Source: Rothia dentocariosa ATCC 17931 (GTDB lineage: Bacteria; Actinomycetota; Actinomycetes; Actinomycetales; Micrococcaceae). From it: 64,000 bases of DNA. The notes beneath the pieces were generated by a model. It was given only the letters and a program-made list of their open reading frames with translations, did no database searches and had not been told where the DNA came from. The translations under genes and the position numbers were made by a program. How positions within the stretch are numbered: the stretch's first letter is position 1; the number at the start of each line of letters is the position of its first letter. Positions 1 to 6,731 of this stretch are shown piece by piece. The stretch covers positions 2,356,001-2,420,000 of the forward strand of contig NC_014643.1 of the NCBI RefSeq assembly GCF_000164695.2. The letters are read 5' to 3'.

Positions 1-1056
1 ACAGACGGAAAGCTGACTCGCACCGACCGCATTGAGCTGGATATTGACGGCGAACTGACCGAGATTGCCGAGGCTGTCGGCAAGAAACGCCCCGACCTGA
101 TTCTGCTCAATGATGAAGATTTGGCGTTTGCCAAGGTTCGCCTGGATGAGCGTTCTATTGATACTGCGGTGAAGCATCTGGGCGACATCGACTCGTCGGT
201 AGCTCGCGGCGTGGTCTGGGGTTCCCTCTGGGATACCGTGCGTGACGCCCAGATGCCCGCACGGCAGTATGTGGAATTTGTGCTCAATAACATCGGCAAA
301 GAGACCAATTCAACTGCACTGCGAACCCAGCTGGGTAACCTCTCCATCGCTCTGCGTTCCTTTGTTAACCCTGAGTTTAGGGATGAAACTCGTGAACGCG
401 CCGCCGATCGCCTGTGGTCGTTGGCTTGCGCCGCTCAGCCGGATTCAGACTCACAGCTGCAGCTGGTTCAGGCGTTTGTGAATCAGACCCGAACCGAGGC
501 GCAGTATGAGAATGTGCAGAGGCTTTTTGAAGGCGATATTGTGCTGGACGGCTTGGAGATTGACACCGATTTGCGGTGGACCCTGATCTGCCGCCTGGCG
601 ACGGGTGGTCGTGTGAGCGCCGCGCAGATCGATGCTGAGGCGGCGAACGATAACACGGCAACCGGTCAACAGTATGCGGCTCAGGCATATGCGTCTCAGC
701 CGAGTGAACAGGTGAAAGCCGAGTACTGGAACAAGATTATGGTAACCGGCGAGCTGTCTAATATGATTCAGCGCTACGCCATTTTCGGTTTCAAATCGGG
801 CGAGCCCGAGCTCATTGCGCCGTACATTGAACCGTATTTTGAGCTAATTGAGGGCATTTGGCGTTCGCGGTCACACGAGATTTCGATGCAGATTATTGGC
901 GGCATGTACCCTTCGGAACCGACCGCCGAACTGTTGGAACGCACCGAAGCCTATTTAGCGTCTTTGCCTGAGGATGCGGCGGCGCTGCGACGGCAGATTG
1001 CGGAGGCGCGCGACGGCGTGGCTCGTGCCTTGAAGGTTCAGGCGGCTGATATTTAG
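1..1056 (+). CDS. pepN: Aminopeptidase N (M1 family), C-terminal part
   Basis: Partial at the left edge: frame 1 is open from the first base, giving about 351 residues of C-terminal sequence. This is the ERAP1-like alpha-helical domain of M1 zinc aminopeptidases, recognisable from the stretch 'LLNDEDLAFAKVRLD' followed by helical repeats. The zinc-binding HEXXH and GAMEN motifs lie upstream, outside the window. The enzyme removes N-terminal residues from cytosolic peptides. A strong stem-loop follows the stop. The apparent TTG start at 121 is internal to this longer reading frame. Confidence 0.9.
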   Translation, partial: TDGKLTRTDRIELDIDGELTEIAEAVGKKRPDLILLNDEDLAFAKVRLDERSIDTAVKHLGDIDSSVARGVVWGSLWDTVRDAQMPARQYVEFVLNNIGKETNSTALRTQLGNLSIALRSFVNPEFRDETRERAADRLWSLACAAQPDSDSQLQLVQAFVNQTRTEAQYENVQRLFEGDIVLDGLEIDTDLRWTLICRLATGGRVSAAQIDAEAANDNTATGQQYAAQAYASQPSEQVKAEYWNKIMVTGELSNMIQRYAIFGFKSGEPELIAPYIEPYFELIEGIWRSRSHEISMQIIGGMYPSEPTAELLERTEAYLASLPEDAAALRRQIAEARDGVARALKVQAADI

Positions 1057-1090
1057 GGTAATAATCCCCTAGCCTGCCCCCAACCTATAT

Positions 1091-1154
1091 AAAAAGGTTC
1101 TTGATGTGAAACAAACCGCGAAAATTACGCTTATTTCACATCAAGAACCTTTTT
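1091..1154. terminator. Long stem-loop after pepN
   Basis: A perfect 21-bp inverted repeat (1091-1111 with 1134-1154) encloses a 22-nt loop. The left arm begins with an A run and the right arm ends in a T run, so it can act in both directions. It serves pepN and possibly the convergent GNAT gene. The loop is long for an intrinsic terminator, but the T tract supports the call. Confidence 0.75.
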
Positions 1155-1217
1155 TAGCGCCCATGGGTTACATTGAGCCAGGTGGGTCTTGAGAATTATT
1201 GTTTTTGAGCAACAGTT

Positions 1218-1703
1218 CTATCCGCTAAGATCCTTGAAATACCGAGCAACGGGCCAGCGAACAAATCCTTCGGACTCATAGAGCGCTCGGGCCGGTGCGT
1301 GCCCCGAATCGCCGCCGGTTTCGACCATCACCATGCGCATCCCAGCGTCTTTAACCTGCGCAGAGGCATGATCCATAAGCCGCTGCCCCACGCCGCGCCG
1401 CTGGTACTCGGGATCGACAGCAATCACATAAATCTCACCCATCTGATCCTCAGGATGGATACGCGTGCAAACCCAAGCGACCGGGCACTCACCCTCAAGC
1501 GCAATAGACACATTCTGAGGCTCCTGATCGATCACTTCCTCTAAATCGCTGAGCTGCCGCTGCCGCCACCCTTGAGGGTAGAACGCATCATAAACGAACT
1601 CGGGGACGTCGTTGTGCATCCGCGGAAAAACAGGGCCCCAAGCGCGAAGTGAAATATCCAGAAGAGCTTCCCGATATATAGGGCTATAAGAAACAATACG
1701 CAT
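1218..1703 (-). CDS. GNAT family N-acetyltransferase
   Basis: A 161-residue single-domain protein with the GNAT fold. The acetyl-CoA pyrophosphate-binding motif A is visible as 'VDPEYQRRGVGQRLMDHA' in the middle of the chain, and a typical C-terminal 'ALYESEGF' motif follows. It transfers an acetyl group from acetyl-CoA to an unknown amine. It ends near the pepN terminator and is convergent with pepN. It lies downstream of glbO on the same strand with a gap of about 47 nt, so it may be the last gene of that unit. The substrate cannot be told from sequence. Confidence 0.85.
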   Translation of the reverse strand: MRIVSYSPIYREALLDISLRAWGPVFPRMHNDVPEFVYDAFYPQGWRQRQLSDLEEVIDQEPQNVSIALEGECPVAWVCTRIHPEDQMGEIYVIAVDPEYQRRGVGQRLMDHASAQVKDAGMRMVMVETGGDSGHAPARALYESEGFVRWPVARYFKDLSG

Positions 1704-1750
1704 TGTTACAACCTATAAAAGCAACGTCTGAAATGCAATGCTGTCTTGAA

Positions 1751-2218
1751 CTATGCCCGGTTCTGCATGGCGCGTGCGGCACGCTCGAAATAGTCCCACA
1801 TGGTCGCATCAATCATCATCGGAAGATCGAGGGTGTCCATCGCCTGCCGCATATACTTCAGCCAGGTATCGCGTTCCTTCGCACCGATCGGGTACGGGTT
1901 ATGCCGGATGCGCAAACGCGGGTGACCTCGCTGCTCCTGGTAGGTGCTAGGCCCACCAAAGTACTGAATCAGGAACATTTTCAGCCGCCGCGCCGATGCA
2001 TCGAAATGGTCAGTATCGTTCGCTTCAATCTCGGCGGTCTGTTCCTCTGTGAGGTGCTCAGGCGGAAACGGGTCAAAATCCGGGTACATGGCGGAAAACT
2101 CGGGGTCGGCCTTCACGAGCGCATAGAACCTGCGGGTGAGCTTATCGAAGGTTTCCTCGCCACCCACCTGGTCGTAAATGCTGACCTGCTCACCCGGCTG
2201 GTTCGCAGAATAACTCAT
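1751..2218 (-). CDS. glbO: Group II truncated haemoglobin (trHbO)
   Basis: A 155-residue truncated 2-over-2 globin. It starts with 'YDQVGGEETFDKLTRRFY', which gives the B-helix Phe-Tyr pair. It also has the E-F region 'PSTYQEQRGHPRLRIRH', where the last His fits the proximal haem ligand, and a Trp in 'DTWLKYM' at the G8 position typical of trHbO. Family members bind O2 and are linked to oxygen handling and peroxide or NO chemistry. The start codon overlaps the stop of the upstream gene by 4 nt (ATGA), so the two are translationally coupled. Confidence 0.93.
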   Translation of the reverse strand: MSYSANQPGEQVSIYDQVGGEETFDKLTRRFYALVKADPEFSAMYPDFDPFPPEHLTEEQTAEIEANDTDHFDASARRLKMFLIQYFGGPSTYQEQRGHPRLRIRHNPYPIGAKERDTWLKYMRQAMDTLDLPMMIDATMWDYFERAARAMQNRA

Positions 2219-3051
2219 GCGAGCGCTCCCGAGCCCGAACGCACTAGCACATGCCCGCCGGGGGCAGCGATGCGCACCCAGCCGTCGGAACCAGTAGGGG
2301 CGGCATATATGGCGAGCTCACCGGTGAAGGTTTCGGGAAGGAATCCGAAGACTTGCAGGGCGAAGGCTGCGCCTGTAGGTATAGGGGTTCGGTCAAACTC
2401 CGGTAGGTGCTCAAGCACCATGGGAGATGACCAGATGCGGGTTCGCACGGTGGTGAGCACTGCGGCACCGGGGTTTTCGGGGAGTGCTTTTTCGACGGCG
2501 GCAAGTCCTTCACGGCTGGCGCGGCGGAACTCGTCGGCGTCAATAGTTCCTAGTTTTTCCCATCCTTGCAGGGGTGCGGCTTTCCCAGCCCATTCAGTGT
2601 GTACGGTGACGGGCGGCAGATACAGCACCATCTCGGATTCTTTAATACGCGCCAGGCGTTCGAGCAGGGCGGCTGAATCTACCACAATATCAAGGGTTGA
2701 TGGCTTTGCGAGGTTGAGGGCTCGCATCCCCAGAATGGTGGGGGTGTTATCCAGCATGGTTTCGGGGGCAAGGGAACATGCGAAAACGGCGAGCACGCTC
2801 CCGCGGGCGGTAAGTCGTATTGCCGCTTGGGTATCGAGGGAACGTGCGCGTGAAATATAGGTGCTGAGGTCGGCAGCGGCGGCTATACCTTGCTGGTTGT
2901 TGGGGAAGATAAGGTAGGGTTCGTCGATGCCTTCGTGCGGATTGTATTTGAGGTCTATACGCCGGGTGTTGGTTGTGGCTGAGCGTGGAGGTTCTTGCGG
3001 TTCCGGTTCTGGCAGAGATGCCGCGTCGGGTGTGTGCAGGTCATCGGTCAT
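2215..3051 (-). CDS. Conserved hypothetical protein upstream of glbO
   Basis: About 278 residues from the chosen ATG; a longer frame reaches 3096 but has no better ribosome site, while GAGAGG lies just before 3051. The first ~30 residues are Pro/Glu-rich and probably disordered. The rest is a soluble alpha/beta-type chain with no membrane segment, signal peptide or motif I recognise. It overlaps glbO by 4 nt, so the two proteins are probably made together, but no function follows from that. The gene is divergent from the thioesterase gene. Confidence 0.75.
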   Translation of the reverse strand: MTDDLHTPDAASLPEPEPQEPPRSATTNTRRIDLKYNPHEGIDEPYLIFPNNQQGIAAAADLSTYISRARSLDTQAAIRLTARGSVLAVFACSLAPETMLDNTPTILGMRALNLAKPSTLDIVVDSAALLERLARIKESEMVLYLPPVTVHTEWAGKAAPLQGWEKLGTIDADEFRRASREGLAAVEKALPENPGAAVLTTVRTRIWSSPMVLEHLPEFDRTPIPTGAAFALQVFGFLPETFTGELAIYAAPTGSDGWVRIAAPGGHVLVRSGSGALA

Positions 3052-3124
3052 GTTTTGCCTCTCGCTCGCATATTTTCTTCGATAAATCATCCTCAACTTT
3101 ACCCCTTCGTGTCAGAATTAAAGA

Positions 3125-4021
3125 ATGACGAAGCCCACCCCCACCCAGAACTTGATGACCATGCTGAACCTGGCCCCCGCTGAGTCGGTGGGCGGTGACG
3201 ACGCTTTTACCGCTGTGACGCTAACACGCGAGACCCCGCGCACTTATGGCGGGCAGGTGCTCGCTCAGGCCATTATGGCGGCTGATAATACTGTTAGCGA
3301 TAAGGTGTTGCATTCGATTCATGCATATTTTTTGCATCCCGGTGATATTACGAAAGAGCTTATTTTTACCTCACAACGGCTCAATAATGGGCGTTCTTTT
3401 GCGACTCGCCGGGTTCAGGCGCTTCAGGACGATATTCCCATTTTCTCTGCGATTGCATCATTCCAGAAGCCCGGTCGCGGCCCCGAGCATACGGCTGTTG
3501 AGATGCCGCAGGTTCCCGATCCTGAGGGGCTGCCGAGCGTGAGCGACTACATTGGCGAGGTGGCGCATCCGGTAGCGCAGGCTGTTGCATGGGAACGCCC
3601 AATTGATATTCGGTATGTGAGCCCGCACCTGTATACGGCCCCGGATTCAAGCTCGCAGGAACCGGTTGCCACGGTGTGGTTTAAGACTTTTGATTCCCTA
3701 GTTGATGCTTCGGGCGCCCCGGTTTCGGATGCGGTACATCGGGCAGCGATTGCGTATGCTTCGGATTATCTTCCCCTAGAACCAGCGCTGCGCAGGCACG
3801 GCAAGTTTTGGCTTGAGCAGGGCATGAAGTCGGCCTCTTTGGACCATGCGATGTGGTTTCATCGTGAGGCACGTGCGGATGAGTGGCTGCTGTATGTGAT
3901 GGACTCCCCCACAGCGCAGGGTGGTCGGATGCTCGCTCGGGGATCGATTTTTACGCGCGAAGGTAAGTTGGTGGCGACTGTCGCGCAGGAGATGATGTTC
4001 CGTTTGCCGGAGTATAGGTAA
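3125..4021 (+). CDS. tesB: Acyl-CoA thioesterase II
   Basis: A 298-residue double-hotdog protein. The N-terminal hotdog carries 'RTYGGQVLAQAI' and 'VLHSIHAYFLHPGD', hallmarks of TesB. The C-terminal hotdog has 'YASDYLPLEP', 'SLDHAMWFHR' and 'VATVAQEMMFR', which supply the Asp, Ser/Thr and Gln of the family's catalytic site. It hydrolyses fatty acyl-CoA to free acid and CoA in the cytosol. It is divergent from the glbO unit with a short shared promoter region. Confidence 0.92.
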   Translation: MTKPTPTQNLMTMLNLAPAESVGGDDAFTAVTLTRETPRTYGGQVLAQAIMAADNTVSDKVLHSIHAYFLHPGDITKELIFTSQRLNNGRSFATRRVQALQDDIPIFSAIASFQKPGRGPEHTAVEMPQVPDPEGLPSVSDYIGEVAHPVAQAVAWERPIDIRYVSPHLYTAPDSSSQEPVATVWFKTFDSLVDASGAPVSDAVHRAAIAYASDYLPLEPALRRHGKFWLEQGMKSASLDHAMWFHREARADEWLLYVMDSPTAQGGRMLARGSIFTREGKLVATVAQEMMFRLPEYR

Positions 4022-4213
4022 TTGAGACGTATCGGCCGTAGTCAATATAGGGCGCGGATCACTGTTTGGCAGCACTTGCGATACTGCGAGACAGGCAAAA
4101 TAACGTCATAAATAGTGCGCATCTATTATCGAGACGCGGTGTGCCCTATGCTAAAACTAAAGCATTCATCAGGCATCCCTAACTATAAGCCATAAAACCA
4201 ACGGAGGATTAGC

Positions 4214-4507
4214 GTGGCAGTTGTCAAGATTAATAAGCTCAGCGTGCAGGAAGGCATGGGCGAGGAGCTGGAGCGCCGGTTCAAGAACAATAACGAAAAG
4301 CTCAATGAAGTTCCTGGGTTCCTGAGCTTTGAACTGCTGCGCCCCACCAGTGGCGGTACCGAATATTTTGCGATGACTCATTGGCAGGATGAAGAGTCGT
4401 TCCGCAATTGGATTGCAAACCGGCATGTGGTGCGCGATAAGCCGGTGGTGAGCGCATCCGAAGGAATTCTCGGGTTTGATGTAGTCGATTTCGACGCTAT
4501 CGATTAG
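4214..4507 (+). CDS. MhuD-like haem-degrading monooxygenase (ABM fold)
   Basis: A 97-residue antibiotic-biosynthesis-monooxygenase-fold protein. The N-terminus 'VVKIN' and the blocks 'PGFLSFELLRP' and 'THWQDEESF' resemble mycobacterial MhuD. Asn7 and Trp66 fall at the same numbers as the catalytic Asn and Trp of the MhuD/IsdG family. His71 could be the axial haem ligand after a short alignment gap. Family members are dimers that open haem and release iron. The GTG start is chosen because ACGGAGG sits 7 nt upstream. A 5-bp dyad at 4148-4165 lies upstream, but it does not match the DtxR box I know. The haem function is inferred from family resemblance. Confidence 0.8.
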   Translation: MAVVKINKLSVQEGMGEELERRFKNNNEKLNEVPGFLSFELLRPTSGGTEYFAMTHWQDEESFRNWIANRHVVRDKPVVSASEGILGFDVVDFDAID

Positions 4508-4524
4508 TATCTACCTTTACTGCA

Positions 4525-4563
4525 AAGATGCCCCGTCTCATGGGTGATGAGACGGGGCATCTT
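4525..4563. terminator. Bidirectional terminator between the MhuD-like gene and CRISPR array 1
   Basis: A perfect 16-bp stem (4525-4540 with 4548-4563) with a 7-nt loop and a C/T-rich tail on the + strand. It ends the MhuD-like transcript. On the - strand it sits just past the distal end of array 1, so it should also end the cas operon/array transcript. Confidence 0.85.
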
Positions 4564-4566
4564 CTC

Positions 4567-4890
4567 TCTTTAGCGAAAGTCACCTGTTCTCACAGGTGAG
4601 ACCTTTTCTTTGTGATGCCCATGAATTTCGGGTAGTCCCCTCAATGAAAGTCACCTGTTCTCACAGGTGAGACTGCCGGGCTGATCGCGGTTATAGTAAT
4701 CCGGCCAATACCCTCAATGAAAGTCACCTGTTCTCACAGGTGAGACAACACCCGCATCCGAAAGGGCATCCGCAACTTTGGTCCCTCAATGAAAGTCACC
4801 TGTTCTCACAGGTGAGACATTTTTACCGCGTGCACGGAGTTTTGTTCGCGCTTTGCCCTCAATGAAAGTCACCTGTTCTCACAGGTGAGA
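4567..4890 (-). CRISPR. CRISPR array 1 (5 repeats, 4 spacers), leaderless
   Basis: Repeats of 36 nt start at 4567, 4638, 4711, 4783 and 4856; spacers are 35-37 nt. On the + strand each repeat begins CCCTCAATGAAAG and ends GGTGAGAC, with a hairpin formed by CACCTGT and ACAGGTG. The leftmost repeat is degenerate over its first 8 positions, which marks the distal end if transcription is leftward, as for the cas genes. The rightmost repeat lacks the final C and runs straight into the truncated cas4-cas1 gene, with no leader between. Transcription is therefore probably read-through from the cas operon. Orientation is inferred from the degenerate end and the cas strand. Confidence 0.95.
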
Positions 4891-5685
4891 GTTACGCCAC
4901 ATGAGTTCCCGTAATAGCGCAGATGAAATATCGATATTTCCATGAACTACTACACTGTGGATTCTCTCTAGGGGGATATCGCCAAGCTGTTCACCTTTTG
5001 ACTGAACAATCAGTCTACCCTGTTTTATTGTGGCACGTGAACCTTGAACAGTTAGGTGAGCAACCTGACTGTCTGGTTTTGAAGGCACAATTTTCTGAGT
5101 CGATGCACGCCCAAAATGTTCATCCGGCAAACAAACACTGACATGCGAACACCAGCTACACTTTGGAGAATCCTCTAACGGTTTTGGCGCATGTTCAGAT
5201 TCAACGATCTTATGCGTCTGTTCTACATAGTCTCGTGCTAGGGCAAAATCGTCTTCAGAGAGCTCAACCGCAATAGTTTTGTTATGATCGGTAAAATGTA
5301 CCGAAAATTCGCTAACACTTTCCCCTGACTCTTCCAAGCAGATCCCTTGGAGGGCAAGCTGAACGCGATTCGCTTCAGTGATTTGAGGGTTCTTTCGCAC
5401 AGGAGTTGATTTATATTCAACTACCCGAAGCGTTCCATCTTCCTCAAGCTCTATAGCGTCGCATTTACCACTCAGTCCTAAAGAATCCGAACGAATAAGA
5501 ACAGAACGACGTTGTCTGCTTCGTGATGTTTTGGGGTCATCCACATTTTTATGTGCCAAATACCCATGCTGCATCTGAGAGGTATCTGTTTTCTCACCAT
5601 TTGCTTCTAGCCATGCCCGGCGAGGACAGTACACTGTTTGAGCTACTAGGGAGATAGGTAAATAGCTCTCGTTTGTGGAGATCAC
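4879..5685 (-). CDS. cas4-cas1: Cas4-Cas1 fusion, truncated in Cas1
   Basis: 268 residues. Residues 1-190 form a complete Cas4 RecB-like nuclease with Cys20, Cys176, Cys179 and Cys185 for the iron-sulphur cluster, and Asp76, Glu90 and Lys92 for the active site. Residues ~206-265 match only the N-terminal beta domain of Cas1. The Cas1 catalytic domain is absent, and the frame ends at a TGA inside the first repeat of array 1. Cas4-Cas1 fusions are typical of type I-G, where they select and integrate spacers. This copy cannot integrate, although Cas4 might still be made. A GTG start overlaps the csb3 stop by 4 nt. No cas2 is present in the window. Confidence 0.9.
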   Translation of the reverse strand: MISTNESYLPISLVAQTVYCPRRAWLEANGEKTDTSQMQHGYLAHKNVDDPKTSRSRQRRSVLIRSDSLGLSGKCDAIELEEDGTLRVVEYKSTPVRKNPQITEANRVQLALQGICLEESGESVSEFSVHFTDHNKTIAVELSEDDFALARDYVEQTHKIVESEHAPKPLEDSPKCSWCSHVSVCLPDEHFGRASTQKIVPSKPDSQVAHLTVQGSRATIKQGRLIVQSKGEQLGDIPLERIHSVVVHGNIDISSALLRELMWRNSHL

Positions 5686-6731
5686 AGTGGCACCAGTTTC
5701 CCTTCTTGGATATACCTATAAGCGTTTGATGCAGTTTTCACAGTTTTAACTGGGAACCTTACAACTGCATCCATGCCATGAGCTTTAAGCTGCTCCCTAG
5801 ATCCATATGCTTTAAGGATTTCCCTAGTATCAGATACGCCTGTTTCAGATTCCTCATGGCATACGTAATTTACAATATCTGCGAATGTGTGACTGCGAAG
5901 AACAGTCCGCAGTCTAGCTGGTTTTATATTTTCGATACTTAAGGGAAGCACTAGATTCTCTGGAGCAACATCGTTAGAAGGCCATGCCCCAGGAGTAATA
6001 CTTAAATGGTTTGCCATATGTATAACTGGAAACCATGACATCCCAGTCATGGCTAAGAGAGCCAGGCTGACATCAGTCTTTCGTGGAGTGGTAAATCCAG
6101 TTGCGGTTAATAGTTTCTCACCTCCTATAGGATCGTTTATCTCAGTTCCAATAATCCCATTAGTGATTTTTTCAGTGGACCATGTGACTACTTCTTCGCA
6201 CATACGACGAAGACGATATCGTACAAATTCCCTGCCGCCTCCGCGATCCGCCATTTCCCAGCGAGATGCACCTAAACGCTGGTATTCTTTTGGTATTTTT
6301 TTATTTTTTTCAGGAAACCAATAAGAGGCTTCTCCTAATGATGAGATCCAACAAAGAGAAAGATAATCTTTTTCCTGAGTGAGTTTATCAATCATATCTT
6401 GCCGGATTTTTTGATGTCTCTTCCAATCTAAAGGAGATGAAATTTCGCCGACTCGTGGAGAAAATGGAGATACATTCATAGTTCCATAAGTATTGTTTAT
6501 CTGACCCCAGCTCTCCGGTTCGCATAACTGTTTTGCCAACTCATGAATATAGCCAGCGAGCGTATATGCGTCTGCACCTTCTACGGTTAGCTGCGCTTTG
6601 GGTACCGCTTCGCGAGTCCATCCAAGAGTTACCCCTTGAGGATGGTGCTGTTCAGCCAATGAGGCTAAACCGTATTGGGCAAAATGGGTGAGCGCTGACG
6701 TGTAGTCACCCGCGAGTGTAATCGTAGACAT
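5682..6731 (-). CDS. csb3: Type I-G Cascade subunit Csb3 (Cas8-like)
   Basis: A 349-residue protein between cas3 and cas4-cas1, the position of csb3 (cas8u2, GSU0052-like) in type I-G loci. It would be the PAM-sensing large-subunit-like component of the crRNA effector complex. Recognisable features are the N-terminal 'TLAGDYTSALTHFAQYGLASLAE' block (split here as one region of residues 4-26), a central charged segment, and 'SLALLAMTGMSWFPV'. The call rests on length and position as well as family likeness, because this family is poorly conserved. Its ATG overlaps the cas3 stop (TGATG), so translation is coupled. Confidence 0.82.
   Translation of the reverse strand: MSTITLAGDYTSALTHFAQYGLASLAEQHHPQGVTLGWTREAVPKAQLTVEGADAYTLAGYIHELAKQLCEPESWGQINNTYGTMNVSPFSPRVGEISSPLDWKRHQKIRQDMIDKLTQEKDYLSLCWISSLGEASYWFPEKNKKIPKEYQRLGASRWEMADRGGGREFVRYRLRRMCEEVVTWSTEKITNGIIGTEINDPIGGEKLLTATGFTTPRKTDVSLALLAMTGMSWFPVIHMANHLSITPGAWPSNDVAPENLVLPLSIENIKPARLRTVLRSHTFADIVNYVCHEESETGVSDTREILKAYGSREQLKAHGMDAVVRFPVKTVKTASNAYRYIQEGKLVPL

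Noticed and set aside
1703..2860. 385-codon + strand frame opposite glbO and its neighbour
   Set aside because: It is antisense to a clear globin gene and its coupled partner, has no ribosome site and shows no family likeness.
4148..4165. Possible iron-regulator (DtxR) box before the MhuD-like gene
   Set aside because: Only a 5-bp dyad (ATGCT/AGCAT); it does not match the DtxR consensus.
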